A stretch of DNA of 64,000 nt from Actibacterium mucosum KCTC 23349. GTDB lineage: Bacteria; Pseudomonadota; Alphaproteobacteria; Rhodobacterales; Rhodobacteraceae. Below are positions 1 to 8,870 of this stretch, one piece after another; position 1 is the first letter of the stretch; each line of letters starts with the position of its first letter. The notes below the pieces were generated by a model that saw only the letters and a list, made by a program, of their open reading frames with translations, did no database searches and was not told the DNA's origin. Position numbers and translations under genes: made by a program. The stretch covers positions 310,001 to 374,000 of the forward strand of contig NZ_JFKE01000001.1 of the NCBI RefSeq assembly GCF_000647975.1, read 5' to 3'.

Positions 1-147
1 AAACGCGACAGCCCCTGCCGCGAGGAACAGCATCCCCCAAAAGGGCGAGCCGCGCATGAATTCAAACAGCGTCCAGCCCGCGCAGGACGCCACGATCGCC
101 ACCCGCACCCAAAGCGGTCGCAGCCAAGGGTGCGAGGTGTCGAACAT
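1..147 (-). CDS. Small membrane protein, 3' end cut off by window edge
   Basis: The first 49 codons are visible; the frame is still open at base 1. The ATG (145-147) overlaps the iolE stop as ATGA, so it is probably the next gene of the same leftward operon and translationally coupled. Two hydrophobic stretches are visible, roughly residues 12-29 and 34-49, separated by a short polar loop (EFMRGS), so it is an integral membrane protein. No enzymatic motif is visible. Its place at the end of the inositol genes suggests a role linked to that operon, but that is only inference. Confidence 0.6.
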   Translation of the reverse strand, partial: MFDTSHPWLRPLWVRVAIVASCAGWTLFEFMRGSPFWGMLFLAAGAVAF

Positions 148-1046
148 CAGACCAGCCCCGCCTTGACGGCCGCTGCGCGCAGGGTTTTCAGGCCCAGCGA
201 CTGGTATTCGAACGGGTTGCGCCGGGCGGGGTCCTGTTCGGCCTCGATCACCAGCCAGCCCTGGTATTCCGCGTCTTTCAACTGTGCCAAAAGCGGGTCA
301 AACGCAACGCCACCCTCGGGGTCGCCGGGTACCGTGAAGACGCCGGCGCGCACGCCGTCCATAAAGGTCAGGCCTTCGCCGCGCACACGCTTCATCACGT
401 CGGGCCGCACGTTCTTGGCATGGAAATGCGCCACGCGGTCGGCGTATTTGGCGAGAAAGGGCGCTGGGTCCTGACCGTTGCTGCCAAAATAATAATGGCC
501 CGCGTCGAACAGCATTTTGGTGGCAGGCCCCGTGGCGGCCATAAACGCGTCAATCTCGGCGGGGGTTTCGACCACGGTGCCCATGTGATGGTGATAGGCC
601 AGTGTGATGCCCTGCGCGGCGCAATACTGCGCAATCTCTTCTACATCTGCCCCGAACTTGGTCATTCCGGCCGCGTCCAGCACCGGTTTGTCGTTCACCG
701 GCACGTCCAGCCCCTGAACCGAGTTCGAGGTTTCGGCGACGATGCACACAGCGCAATGGTTGTGCTTGAGCTTGTCCAGCGTCGGCTGGATATTGGCCTT
801 TTCGGTTTCGACATCGTTGACCAGCAGGTTCAGCGAGTGCCAGCCCGAGATGTATTTCAGACCGTATTCGCCCAGAAAGGCGCGCAAAGCCTCGGGGTCA
901 TCCTGCGGCCAGCGATGGCCGTTTTCGATGCCGTCAAAGCCGATATCGCGCGCCTCGGACAGGATCTGTTCGGTGGGGATGTCGGCGCCCAGGGTTTGGT
1001 CGTCGTCATTGGCCCAGGCGATGGGGTTGGTTCCATAGAGGATCAT
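147..1046 (-). CDS. iolE: Myo-inosose-2 dehydratase IolE
   Basis: 299 aa, the usual length of IolE, a cytoplasmic xylose-isomerase-like TIM barrel that dehydrates 2-keto-myo-inositol (scyllo-inosose) to the trihydroxycyclohexanedione substrate of IolD. Metal-site motifs of this fold are visible: YHHHMGT (151-157), FDAGH (180-184), HFHAKN (207-212) and a late VIEAEQD. The ATG at 1046 has a GGGAT Shine-Dalgarno-like stretch upstream. It lies 103 bp downstream of iolD and overlaps the next gene by ATGA. Family assignment rests on both motifs and operon context. Confidence 0.95.
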   Translation of the reverse strand: MILYGTNPIAWANDDDQTLGADIPTEQILSEARDIGFDGIENGHRWPQDDPEALRAFLGEYGLKYISGWHSLNLLVNDVETEKANIQPTLDKLKHNHCAVCIVAETSNSVQGLDVPVNDKPVLDAAGMTKFGADVEEIAQYCAAQGITLAYHHHMGTVVETPAEIDAFMAATGPATKMLFDAGHYYFGSNGQDPAPFLAKYADRVAHFHAKNVRPDVMKRVRGEGLTFMDGVRAGVFTVPGDPEGGVAFDPLLAQLKDAEYQGWLVIEAEQDPARRNPFEYQSLGLKTLRAAAVKAGLV

Positions 1047-1108
1047 GTTGGGTATCCCATTGGTATGTGCATCTGGTCTGGTCCGGCCGCGCCCGACCTT
1101 CCTCCCGG

Positions 1109-1124
1109 GGGTGGTAAACCACCC
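1109..1124 (-). repeat. Inverted repeat in the iolD-iolE gap
   Basis: GGGTGG-TAAA-CCACCC is a perfect 6-bp inverted repeat with a 4-nt loop in the otherwise featureless 103-bp gap between iolD and iolE. There is no T-run after it on the transcribed (minus) strand, so it is more likely an mRNA-processing or stability hairpin than a terminator. Function is not shown by the sequence. Confidence 0.4.
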
Positions 1125-1149
1125 GGCGTCAGGCGCGGCCCATGTCGTA

Positions 1150-2976
1150 TCAGTTCAGACGGGCCCGCAGCGCGGCCTCGTATCCTTTGCGGGCCTCGGT
1201 CACCTCGTCGCGGTCCGAGACTTCGGGCACCGCAACCTCCCACCACGTGCCACCATCGGGTGTCGATGGGTAGGGATCGGTGTCGATCACCACGACAAAG
1301 GGGCCATCGGCGTCGGCGGCGCGGGTCAGCGCCTCCTCCAGCTCGGCAATGGTCGAGACCTTGACCGCCGCCGCCCCCATCGATGCCGCGTGCGCGGCAA
1401 AGTCGATATTCGAGGGGTTCACGTGGTGGGCGTGGTCCAGCAGGTTGTTGAACTCGGCCCCGCCGGTGCCCATTTGCAGCCGGTTGATACAGCCAAAGCC
1501 GCGATTGTCGGTGATGACCATGGTGAACTTGATCCCCATCATCACCGCGGTGGCCAGTTCCGAGTTCGCCATCATGTACGAACCGTCGCCGATCATGCAG
1601 ATCACGTCGCGGTCGGGCTGGGCCATCTTGATGCCCATGGCGCCGGCGATCTCGTACCCCATGCAGGAAAACCCGTATTCCATGTGATAGGCGCCGGGGC
1701 GCGGGGCTTTCCACAGCTTGTGCAGTTCACCGGGCATGGTGCCGGCGGCGCACATGACCACGGTGTCGGGGCCCGAGGCGCGTTGCACGGCGCCGATCAC
1801 CTGTTGGTCGGTCGGAAGGGCGTTGCCTTCCTCAGGGGCGTCGGTCAGCGGGTCAACGGCGGCGAACCAATTGGTTTTCAACGCCCCAGAGGGCGCGGTA
1901 AAGCGCCGGTCGCCCAGCGCCTGCGTCAGTTCGCCCAGACCAACGCGCGCATCGGCCATCAGCGGCAGCGCGCCGTGTTTCATCGCGTCATAGGCGGCGG
2001 TGTTCAGGCTGATCAGCGTGCGGGCGGGGTTCTTGAACAGCGCCCACGAGCCGGTGGTGAAATCCTGAAACCGGGTGCCAACACCCAGCACCAGATCGGC
2101 GGTTTCGCAGACGGTGTTGGCGCTGGCCGCGCCGGTCACGCCAACGGGGCCCATGTTCAGCGGGTGATCCCAAGGCAGGGCAGATTTGCCCGCCTGCGTT
2201 TCGACCACGGGGATCTGGAACCGTTCGGCAAATTCCAGAAGCTCGGCGCAGGCATCCGAATAATGCACCCCGCCCCCGGCAACGATGACGGGGTTTTGCG
2301 CGGCCTCGATCGCGGCGGTCACACGGGCCAGTTCGCCGGTGTCGGGGCGCGGGCGGCGCTGGTGCCAGATGTTGGGTTCAAAGAAGCTGACAGGCCAGTC
2401 ATAGCCTTCGGCCTGCACGTCCTGACAGAAGGCCAGCGTGACCGGGCCGCAATCGGCGGGGTCGGTCATGGTGGCAAAGGCGCGGGGCAGCGCGGTCAGC
2501 AGATGCTCGGGCCGGGTGATCCGGTCAAAATAGCGGCTGACCGGGCGGAAGCAATCATTGGCCGACACCGTGCCATCGCCAAAATCCTCGACCTGTTGCA
2601 GCACCGGATCGGGGCCGCGCGTGGCAAAGACATCGCCGGGGATAAACAGCACCGGAATGCGGTTCACATGGGCCAGCGCGGCGGCGGTGACCATGTTGGT
2701 GGCCCCCGGCCCGATGGACGAGGTCACGGCCATCGCGCGTTTGCGGCCCGACTGTTTGGCATAGGCAATCGCGGCATGGGCCATCGTCTGTTCGTTATGG
2801 CCGCGCCAAGTCTGAAAGCTGTCGCGGTGGGCGTACAGAGCCTCGCCCAGACCGGCGACGTTGCCGTGGCCAAAGATTGCCCAGCAGCCCGCCAGAAACG
2901 GCTCGCCATCCTCGTTCAGCTGCGCCGAGACATAGCGCACCAACGCCTGCGCGGCGGTCAGACGGATCGTGTTCAT
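1150..2976 (-). CDS. iolD: 3D-(3,5/4)-trihydroxycyclohexane-1,2-dione hydrolase IolD (ThDP-dependent)
   Basis: 608 aa when started at the ATG at 2976, which follows GAGGGAGAAG and overlaps the iolC stop (ATGA); the frame stays open upstream but that part shadows iolC. IolD opens the cyclohexane ring to 5-deoxy-glucuronate in the cytoplasm. The thiamine-diphosphate enzyme layout is clear: pyrimidine-binding domain with catalytic-type Glu62 (RGHNEQT), central domain, and C-terminal diphosphate/Mg motif GDGS (463-466) followed about 27 residues later by the Asn of DNRGFG. Neighbours iolC and iolE fix the specific assignment within the acetolactate-synthase superfamily. Confidence 0.95.
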   Translation of the reverse strand: MNTIRLTAAQALVRYVSAQLNEDGEPFLAGCWAIFGHGNVAGLGEALYAHRDSFQTWRGHNEQTMAHAAIAYAKQSGRKRAMAVTSSIGPGATNMVTAAALAHVNRIPVLFIPGDVFATRGPDPVLQQVEDFGDGTVSANDCFRPVSRYFDRITRPEHLLTALPRAFATMTDPADCGPVTLAFCQDVQAEGYDWPVSFFEPNIWHQRRPRPDTGELARVTAAIEAAQNPVIVAGGGVHYSDACAELLEFAERFQIPVVETQAGKSALPWDHPLNMGPVGVTGAASANTVCETADLVLGVGTRFQDFTTGSWALFKNPARTLISLNTAAYDAMKHGALPLMADARVGLGELTQALGDRRFTAPSGALKTNWFAAVDPLTDAPEEGNALPTDQQVIGAVQRASGPDTVVMCAAGTMPGELHKLWKAPRPGAYHMEYGFSCMGYEIAGAMGIKMAQPDRDVICMIGDGSYMMANSELATAVMMGIKFTMVITDNRGFGCINRLQMGTGGAEFNNLLDHAHHVNPSNIDFAAHAASMGAAAVKVSTIAELEEALTRAADADGPFVVVIDTDPYPSTPDGGTWWEVAVPEVSDRDEVTEARKGYEAALRARLN

Positions 2977-4898
2977 GCAACTTCTCCCTCGACGCGGGCG
3001 TTCGATACTGGTGCACGCGCGTTGTCCCAAGCCTGACACAGGCGGGCGAATTTTGCAGCCATATCCTGCACGGCATCCTCGGGGGCGATGTCGTCGGCCA
3101 TAAAGGCCGCGGCAGCGTCGGCAAAGATGGTGCGACCCACGGCAAACCCTTTGACCAGCGGATAGCGCGCGGCCACGTCGAAACTTTTGATCAGCTTGGC
3201 CTCGGTCTCGCCCAGGCCCAGAATCACGATGCCGCGCGTGTTGGCGTCGTTGCGGGTGATCGCGTCGACCGTGGCGTCCCACGCGGCGGGCGTGGTCATC
3301 GGCTCCAGCTTCCACCAATCGGGGTAAACGCCCAGATCATAGAACCGCTGTATCACCTGCGCGGTGGTGTCATCGGCAACGGGGCCAACCTTGGAGGGGA
3401 TAACCTCCAAGAGAAACTCCAACCGGTTGCGGCGGGCGGCGTGGAACAGGCGGGTGATCACCGCCTCTTGCTCGGCGCACATCGCGTCGCTGTCGTCGGG
3501 GTGGTAAAAGCACAGCACCTTGACCACATGTTCGGCGGGCCATTCGGACAGGCCACCGAAATCGGGGCCGATCTCGGGTTCCAGTGTCAGCGGGCGCGAG
3601 CCGGGCCATTCCACCGGGTGACCAATCCACAGCCCCTGCCCGGCTGCCTGATAGAGCGCGTCGCGGCCAAGGCGGCTGTCGCACAACAGGCCATAGCCCG
3701 GACGGCCCTGCGCCACTTGCGTGGTGGCCTGCAGGCACAGCTGTTTGAACGCGCCGATCTTGGCATCGGTGGCCCCGGCGATGTCTTCCATCTGAATGCG
3801 GTGGTCAAAGGCAAAGACCCGCATCGAGGACCAGTCGCCGGTACGGTTGGTGGACCAGTGCAACTGTTCCAGCTCGGCATCTTTGCGCAGCGCCTTTTCC
3901 TTGACACCGCGGTTCAGGAAAAACTGCAGCTCGGCCCAGCTGGGATAAGCGGGGGTGCAGCCGTGGCGGCTGACGGCGAAGGCGCCGCAGGCATTGGCAT
4001 AGCCCAGCGCTGTCGGCCAGTCTTCGCCATCCAGCCAGCCCTTCAAAAGGCCCGACATGAACCCGTCGCCCGCGCCCAGCACGTTGAACACCTCGATCGG
4101 GAAACCGGGGCCGGTCTGGCCGCCATCCAGCGTATCGGGGATATCGCCGGTAAAGGCCGAGGCGCCCATCGGCCCGCGTTTGCAGACCAGCGTGGCGCCG
4201 GTCACCGCACGCACCGCGCGCAGGGCCGCGATGGTGTCGGTGGTGCCGCCGGCGATGTGAAACTCTTCCTCGGTGCCGACGATCAGGTCAAACAGGTGCA
4301 GGGTGGATTGCAGCTTGGCCGTAACCTTGTCGCTTTCGACAAACCGGCTTTCGCCGTCGCCATGGCCCGCCACGCCCCACAGGTTGGGGCGATAGTCGAT
4401 GTCCAGCGCGGTTTGCGCGCCGGTTTCCCGCGCCAGGCGCAGGGCCTTGAGCGTTGCGGCCTCGACCTGCGGGTGGCTGAGATGGGTGCCCGTGGCCACC
4501 ACCGCGCGCGATTGCGCGATAAAGTCGGGGTCGATGTCATCCTCGCACAGCGCCATGTCGGCACAGTTTTCGCGATAGAAGATCAGCGGAAACTGATCCT
4601 CGTCGCGGATCCCCAGCAACACCAGGGCGGTCAGCCGCTGGGGGTCTGTCTTGACGCCACGCACATCGACGCCTTCGCGCGCCAGCTGCTCGCGGATGAA
4701 GCGGCCCATATGCTCGTCCCCCACACGGGTGATCAGCGCCGATTTCATCCCCAGACGCGCGGTGCCTGCGGCCATGTTGGTGGGCGAGCCACCAAGGTAT
4801 TTGTTGAAGGACGACATGTCCTCCAACCGGCCGCCAACCTGTGCGCCGTAAAGATCAACCGAAGAGCGGCCAATCGTGATGACGTCGAGTGGTTTCAT
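2973..4898 (-). CDS. iolC: 5-dehydro-2-deoxygluconokinase IolC fused to a DUF2090 domain
   Basis: 641 aa, about twice a plain IolC. Residues 1 to about 330 are a PfkB/ribokinase-type kinase: GGSPTNMA (36-43) and the anion-hole/catalytic motif GAGDGF (275-280). It phosphorylates 5-dehydro-2-deoxygluconate. Residues about 345-640 match the DUF2090 type found fused to IolC in alphaproteobacteria; this TIM-barrel-like part is plausibly the aldolase for the kinase product (IolJ role), but that is inferred. Starts at ATG 4898 overlapping the ABC-ATPase stop by ATGA. Cytoplasmic. Confidence 0.93.
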   Translation of the reverse strand: MKPLDVITIGRSSVDLYGAQVGGRLEDMSSFNKYLGGSPTNMAAGTARLGMKSALITRVGDEHMGRFIREQLAREGVDVRGVKTDPQRLTALVLLGIRDEDQFPLIFYRENCADMALCEDDIDPDFIAQSRAVVATGTHLSHPQVEAATLKALRLARETGAQTALDIDYRPNLWGVAGHGDGESRFVESDKVTAKLQSTLHLFDLIVGTEEEFHIAGGTTDTIAALRAVRAVTGATLVCKRGPMGASAFTGDIPDTLDGGQTGPGFPIEVFNVLGAGDGFMSGLLKGWLDGEDWPTALGYANACGAFAVSRHGCTPAYPSWAELQFFLNRGVKEKALRKDAELEQLHWSTNRTGDWSSMRVFAFDHRIQMEDIAGATDAKIGAFKQLCLQATTQVAQGRPGYGLLCDSRLGRDALYQAAGQGLWIGHPVEWPGSRPLTLEPEIGPDFGGLSEWPAEHVVKVLCFYHPDDSDAMCAEQEAVITRLFHAARRNRLEFLLEVIPSKVGPVADDTTAQVIQRFYDLGVYPDWWKLEPMTTPAAWDATVDAITRNDANTRGIVILGLGETEAKLIKSFDVAARYPLVKGFAVGRTIFADAAAAFMADDIAPEDAVQDMAAKFARLCQAWDNARAPVSNARVEGEVA

Positions 4899-5671
4899 AC
4901 GGTGCCTCCGAGGCTTCCTTCGAGCTGCACCATTTCCTGGCCACCGGCCATCATGTCCTGCAACTCTTCATGCTTGATCTCGCCCCGCTTGGCGGTGCCC
5001 AGTGTTTTACCCCGATTCAGCACGGTAAACCGGTCGCCCACCGCCATTGCATGACGCACGTTGTGGGTGATGAACACAACCCCGATCCCCTGTTTGCGCA
5101 CCTTGTCGATGGTGGCCAGAACATTGGCGGTCTGCCGCACGCCCAGCGCGCTGGTGGGTTCATCCAGGATCAGGATCTTGGCGCCGAAATAGACCGCGCG
5201 CGCAATCGCCACCGTTTGACGTTCGCCGCCCGACAATGTGCCCACCGCCTGATCGGGGCCACGCAGGTTGATGCCCATCTTGCGCATCTCTTCCATGGTC
5301 ACGTCATTGGCCTGTTCGTGGTCAAAGAACGGGATACCCAGCGTTTTGCGTACCGGCTCGTTGCCCATGAAGAAGTTGCGGCTGACCGACATCAGCGGGA
5401 TCATTGCAAGGTGCTGGTGCACCGTGGCAATGCCGGCATCCATCGCGTCGCGGGGGTTGGCAAAGTTCATCGGCTGGCCTTCGAAAAGGATCTCTCCGGC
5501 CGTTGGTTTATGCACGCCTGACATCGTTTTGATGAAGGTCGACTTGCCTGCGCCATTGTCGCCCAGAAGGCAGTGACATTCGCCGGCAAAGACATCCACC
5601 GAAACCCCGGCCAAGGCGATAACGCTGCCGAAATGTTTCTGAATGTCGCGCATTTCGATGATGGGATTCAT
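4895..5671 (-). CDS. Inositol-type sugar ABC transporter, ATP-binding protein (single domain)
   Basis: 258 aa with one nucleotide-binding domain: Walker [10 protein letters not shown] (37-45), Q-loop region HQH (85-87), signature LSGGE (146-150), Walker [11 protein letters not shown] (167-176), switch His in [10 protein letters not shown]. Many CUT2-type sugar transporters use a duplicated about 500-aa ATPase, so this short form (as in the FrcA type) probably works as a homodimer under the permease encoded next door. Lies 1 bp from the permease stop and overlaps iolC. Substrate myo-inositol is inferred from the operon. Confidence 0.9.
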   Translation of the reverse strand: MNPIIEMRDIQKHFGSVIALAGVSVDVFAGECHCLLGDNGAGKSTFIKTMSGVHKPTAGEILFEGQPMNFANPRDAMDAGIATVHQHLAMIPLMSVSRNFFMGNEPVRKTLGIPFFDHEQANDVTMEEMRKMGINLRGPDQAVGTLSGGERQTVAIARAVYFGAKILILDEPTSALGVRQTANVLATIDKVRKQGIGVVFITHNVRHAMAVGDRFTVLNRGKTLGTAKRGEIKHEELQDMMAGGQEMVQLEGSLGGTV

Positions 5672-5672
5672 G

Positions 5673-6797
5673 TCACTTCTCCCCGGTGATGATGCGGCGG
5701 ATATAGGTGTTCAGGATCACGGCACCCAAAAGGATGACACCCAAAAACACCCGGAAGAGCGAGCTTTCGACCCCGGCAAAGAACAGCCCCTGCTGAACCA
5801 CACCGAAGATCAGCGCGCCCAGGGCCGCCCCGATGACCGAGCCATAGCCCCCCGTCAGCAACGCGCCGCCGATGACCACGGCGATGATCGCCTCGAACTC
5901 TTTCAACAGGCCGCGGTCAGCACCGGCCGAGCCGAACTCCATCACCTGGCAGGTGGCAAAAACCGTGGCGCAGAAGGCGGTGAACATGAACATCAGAATC
6001 TTCACGCGCGCCACGGGCACGCCCGAGTTGCGCGCTGCCTCGGCATCACCGCCAGCGGCGTAGATCCAGTTGCCGAACCGGGTTTTGGTCAGCAGGACAT
6101 GGCCAAACACCACCAGCAACAGCGCCCAGACAATCAACATTGGCAGGCCATCAACCACCGGTTGCCCGGCGCGGGTGCCGCGTTCGAACGTGTCGACGAT
6201 GCCGATCTCGCCGAACCAGTTGAACAGGCCCGGAAACAGCTTGCCGCCAAAGACCGGCGCCAGCCAGTCGCCCTCGGCCACGTCCTTGATGCCGCCGATG
6301 ATGGTTTTGCGCTCGATCGTTTGCGGGAAATAGATGGTGAAGCCGCGCAGGATGAACAAAAAGGCCAGCGTCACGATAAAGCTGGGCAGCCCGGTGCGGA
6401 TCACGATGAACCCGTTTACCGCGCCCAGCGCGATGCAGATGGCAAAGGTGATCAGGATCGACATCCAGACCGGCCAGCCCAGCGTGACGCTGAAAATGGC
6501 GATCATCATGCCGGCAAAGCCGATCATCGAGCCGACAGACAAGTCAAACTCGCCCGCGATCATCAGCAGGCAGGCGCCCACGGCGATGATCATGAATTGA
6601 GCCGAAACCTGGCTCCAGTTCATGATGCCTTGGCTGTTGAACATGCCGCTGTCGAAGGCGAACAGCATAAAGAAGGTGAAGACGGCGATGGTACCGACGA
6701 TCCCACCCAGCTCGGGCCGGATCATCGCTTCGCGCAGGCGCGAGCGTTGCTTGATGCGCTCGTCGGCCATTGCGGCGGTGGGTTGTGTCTCAGACAT
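5673..6797 (-). CDS. Inositol-type sugar ABC transporter, permease
   Basis: 374 aa from the ATG at 6797 (MSETQ...), with a GGAG-like stretch 11-12 bases upstream; the frame extends further but into the intergenic hairpin. A BPD_transp_2 (RbsC-like) inner-membrane permease: about 50 hydrophilic N-terminal residues, then many hydrophobic segments, with the conserved cluster [12 protein letters not shown] near the middle that contacts the ATPase. A long periplasmic insertion lies between the segments around VAEGDWLAP and NWFGE. Works with the ATPase downstream and the binding protein upstream. Inositol as substrate is inferred from context. Confidence 0.9.
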   Translation of the reverse strand: MSETQPTAAMADERIKQRSRLREAMIRPELGGIVGTIAVFTFFMLFAFDSGMFNSQGIMNWSQVSAQFMIIAVGACLLMIAGEFDLSVGSMIGFAGMMIAIFSVTLGWPVWMSILITFAICIALGAVNGFIVIRTGLPSFIVTLAFLFILRGFTIYFPQTIERKTIIGGIKDVAEGDWLAPVFGGKLFPGLFNWFGEIGIVDTFERGTRAGQPVVDGLPMLIVWALLLVVFGHVLLTKTRFGNWIYAAGGDAEAARNSGVPVARVKILMFMFTAFCATVFATCQVMEFGSAGADRGLLKEFEAIIAVVIGGALLTGGYGSVIGAALGALIFGVVQQGLFFAGVESSLFRVFLGVILLGAVILNTYIRRIITGEK

Positions 6798-6820
6798 TGG
6801 ACGATGGGCTCCGATGGTCA

Positions 6821-6860
6821 GAAAAGGGGCGGCCAAAGCCCTCAAAGCACTGGCCGCCCC
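6821..6860 (-). terminator. Intra-operon hairpin with short T-run between binding protein and permease genes
   Basis: GGGGCGGCCA (6826-6835) pairs perfectly with TGGCCGCCCC (6851-6860); on the minus strand the hairpin is followed by TTTTC. A strong 10-bp GC stem with a short T-tract just after the binding-protein gene fits a partial terminator or 3' end stabiliser that leaves more binding-protein mRNA than permease mRNA. Confidence 0.65.
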
Positions 6861-6876
6861 GGCTGATTTGGATGGT

Positions 6877-7824
6877 TCAGCGATACTCGCCGGCGAAGGC
6901 TTCAACTTTTTCCAGCCCGTCCGCGGTCACGAAACCGGGGCCCGAGTTGATGTTGTTGCCGGGAAGAACGCCATAGCGATGGTAGTTAGTCAGAACCACC
7001 ACGGGGAGGTAAGCCTGAAGGAACGGCTGCTGGTCGATGCCCCAGTTGATGACACCGGCCTTGATGCCTTTGACAATCTCGTCGCCCAGGTCGAACGTGC
7101 CGAAATAGATGTCACCGGCCATGCCGTTTTCATCCAGCGCCAGCAGGGTCGGGTCTGCCGAGGTCGGGCCCAGCGTCAGAACCGCGTCGGTGTTCGGGTT
7201 GGCCGACAGATAGGCCTGAACCTTGTTCTTGATCTCGGCCGGGTCCTGGCCACTGTCGATCATCTGGTTGCCCAGATCGATACCCAGACCATCGGCGAAA
7301 CCCTGGCAACGCTGGGTCGACGAGGGCGAGTTGATGTAGTGGTTCACGCAGAGGAACGAGCCAACGCCGTCGCCCTTGGCACGCAGACCAGCGGCATAAC
7401 CGGCGTCATATTCCGGCTGACCCACATACATCAGCGCGCCCACTTCGCGGGCCTGATCGGGGGTGCCCGAGTTCATGATGATCACGTCAACGCCCGAGGC
7501 GACTGCATCCTTGATCGGACCCGACAGAACGTCATAGTCAGCCAGCGTGGTGATGATGCCGTTGGGGCCCGACGCAGCGGCCTGTTCGATGATCCGGGCC
7601 ATGTCGGCAAGGTCACCGGTGGGCGGGTTGCGATACTCTACCTCTACACCCATCTGGTCGCCTGCCAGGGCAATACCGTTCTTGATGGTGTTCCACCAGC
7701 TGTCGCTGTCAGGGGCGTGGCTGACCAGAATGTATTTCTGGCTCGCGTGCCCATCGGCCAGCGCCATGAAGGGCGCAGCAACCATCGCTGTGGCCAGCGC
7801 CAGTTTCTTCATCAATGCGTTCAT
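6877..7824 (-). CDS. Inositol-type sugar ABC transporter, periplasmic substrate-binding protein
   Basis: 315 aa. N-terminal Sec signal peptide (MNALMKKLAL... cleavage probably after MALA/DGHA, about residue 23), then a type I periplasmic sugar-binding fold (Peripla_BP_4): early VSHAPDSDSWW, middle VIIMNSG and late INWGIDQQP segments. It captures the sugar and delivers it to the permease. Start ATG 7824 has GGAGG ten bases upstream; an alternative ATG lies four codons in. First gene of the leftward inositol operon, directly behind the promoter/operator at 7904-7936. Inositol specificity is inferred. Confidence 0.9.
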   Translation of the reverse strand: MNALMKKLALATAMVAAPFMALADGHASQKYILVSHAPDSDSWWNTIKNGIALAGDQMGVEVEYRNPPTGDLADMARIIEQAAASGPNGIITTLADYDVLSGPIKDAVASGVDVIIMNSGTPDQAREVGALMYVGQPEYDAGYAAGLRAKGDGVGSFLCVNHYINSPSSTQRCQGFADGLGIDLGNQMIDSGQDPAEIKNKVQAYLSANPNTDAVLTLGPTSADPTLLALDENGMAGDIYFGTFDLGDEIVKGIKAGVINWGIDQQPFLQAYLPVVVLTNYHRYGVLPGNNINSGPGFVTADGLEKVEAFAGEYR

Positions 7825-7903
7825 AGTTTGAATTCCTCCCTAAGTCCTCAAACTGCCCATGGGGGCAGCGCACGGGTGCGGAATCACCGCCGCCCGCTAC
7901 GGA

Positions 7904-7919
7904 TGGAATATTCATTCCA
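7904..7919. promoter_or_regulatory. Candidate IolR operator 1 (TGGAA-N6-TTCCA)
   Basis: Perfect palindromic arms TGGAA and TTCCA six bases apart, the same pattern as the site at 8822-8837. RpiR-type IolR of Sinorhizobium is reported to recognise GGAA-N6-TTCC. It overlaps the putative -10 of the binding-protein promoter, so binding would block transcription of the transport/iolCDE operon. A second inverted repeat, CATTC-N6-GAATG, overlaps its right half. Confidence 0.75.
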
Positions 7920-7936
7920 AATAGAATGGAAAGCAA
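7908..7936 (-). promoter_or_regulatory. Putative sigma70-type promoter of the transport/iolCDE operon
   Basis: On the minus strand TTGCTT (7936-7931) is separated by 17 bases from GAATAT (7913-7908). Each hexamer deviates from consensus, but spacing is ideal and the -10 lies inside the candidate operator, upstream of the binding-protein gene. Confidence 0.45.
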
Positions 7937-7946
7937 GTGGAAAATT

Positions 7947-8768
7947 CTATAATTTTTCGTCGCGGGCCGCGCCAACTGCCACAGCGAGCGTAATCGCAAG
8001 GGAAAGCGTGGCAGAAAGCGCGCGGAAGGCACCGAAATCAACCTCGGACACCGACAACGGCAATACGCCGGGGGCATGCAGGGGGCTCATCACCGTATCG
8101 GTAATGGCCACCACGGGATGACCGCGCGCAACGCTGTCTAATGCAAGATCAACGGTTTCCTGGCTGTAGGGTGCAAAGGTTATGGCCAGAATCGCATCGC
8201 CTTCGGTGATGGCATTGCGATGGTCCAGCTTGCCCATCCCGTCATGCAACATCGCCGGGATTTCCATTTTTTCGAAGGCATATGTCAGATAGGTGGCCAC
8301 CGGAAATGCCCGACGCAGACCCACCACATGGATCAATCGTGCCTTGGCCAACGTGGCAACGGATTCGTCCAAAACGCGCGAATCCACTGTATGTAAAAGG
8401 TTTTCCAGCGACGTTCGGCCGGCATCCACGAACTCGGCCAACAAGGCCGAGGGGCTGCCCGCCCCACGTTCACGCAGGTTTAGCAGACGGGTCGAGTAAT
8501 CCGGCAGACCCGGCGCGAACTCGGTCCGGAACAGGCGCTGCATCTCTGAAAACCCGGCGAATCCCATGACCTGACAGAACCGCATGATCGCCGAAGGCTG
8601 CACGCCCGCGCCTTCCGCCAACTCGGCAACGGTAGACACCGCGATGCGATCCGCGTTGGCCGCAATGTATTCCGCGCATTGTTTCATACGCTTGGGCAGA
8701 TCGGTCGAGACCTCCTGAAGCCGGTGGTGAAAACCCTCGATGCTGGTTGGCGCGGGGCGGCTGTTCAT
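7947..8768 (-). CDS. iolR: RpiR-family transcriptional repressor, probable IolR
   Basis: 273 aa. N-terminal HTH_6 domain (about residues 15-85; VAELAEGAGVQPSAIMRFCQ is the helix-turn-helix) and C-terminal SIS sugar-phosphate-binding domain (about 125-250; VVGLRRAFPVA and ITFAPYS). Members sense a phosphorylated intermediate and leave DNA. It lies between the leftward transport/iolCDE operon and the rightward dehydrogenase pair, both of which carry the same palindrome at their promoters, and the palindrome at 8822 is only 54 bp from its own start, so autoregulation is likely. Named IolR from context and operator pattern. Confidence 0.88.
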   Translation of the reverse strand: MNSRPAPTSIEGFHHRLQEVSTDLPKRMKQCAEYIAANADRIAVSTVAELAEGAGVQPSAIMRFCQVMGFAGFSEMQRLFRTEFAPGLPDYSTRLLNLRERGAGSPSALLAEFVDAGRTSLENLLHTVDSRVLDESVATLAKARLIHVVGLRRAFPVATYLTYAFEKMEIPAMLHDGMGKLDHRNAITEGDAILAITFAPYSQETVDLALDSVARGHPVVAITDTVMSPLHAPGVLPLSVSEVDFGAFRALSATLSLAITLAVAVGAARDEKL

Positions 8769-8787
8769 GGGTGTCTCCTAATTCGGG

Positions 8788-8816
8788 TTGACAGAATTCC
8801 TGCGAGATAGGATAGG
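8788..8816 (+). promoter_or_regulatory. Putative promoter of the dehydrogenase pair
   Basis: Consensus -35 TTGACA (8788-8793), 17-base spacer, weak -10 GATAGG (8811-8816), just upstream of the palindrome at 8822-8837, which would cover the transcription start. Rightward genes begin at 8871. Confidence 0.45.
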
Positions 8817-8821
8817 CGAGA

Positions 8822-8837
8822 TGGAATAAAAGTTCCA
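8822..8837. promoter_or_regulatory. Candidate IolR operator 2 (TGGAA-N6-TTCCA)
   Basis: TGGAA-TAAAAG-TTCCA, identical arms and spacing to the site at 7904-7919, placed between the iolR start (8768) and the dehydrogenase start (8871). It could control both divergent genes. Confidence 0.75.
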
Positions 8838-8870
8838 AGAACAATCTTGCAGAAGATTCGGAGGGCTCGC

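Noticed and set aside
1045-3036. Plus-strand 663-aa open frame opposite iolD
   Set aside because: Composition is His/Gly/Arg-rich and typical of an antisense shadow of a high-GC gene; the minus strand encodes a clear IolD. The 725-aa frame at 2877-5054 opposite iolC is rejected for the same reason.
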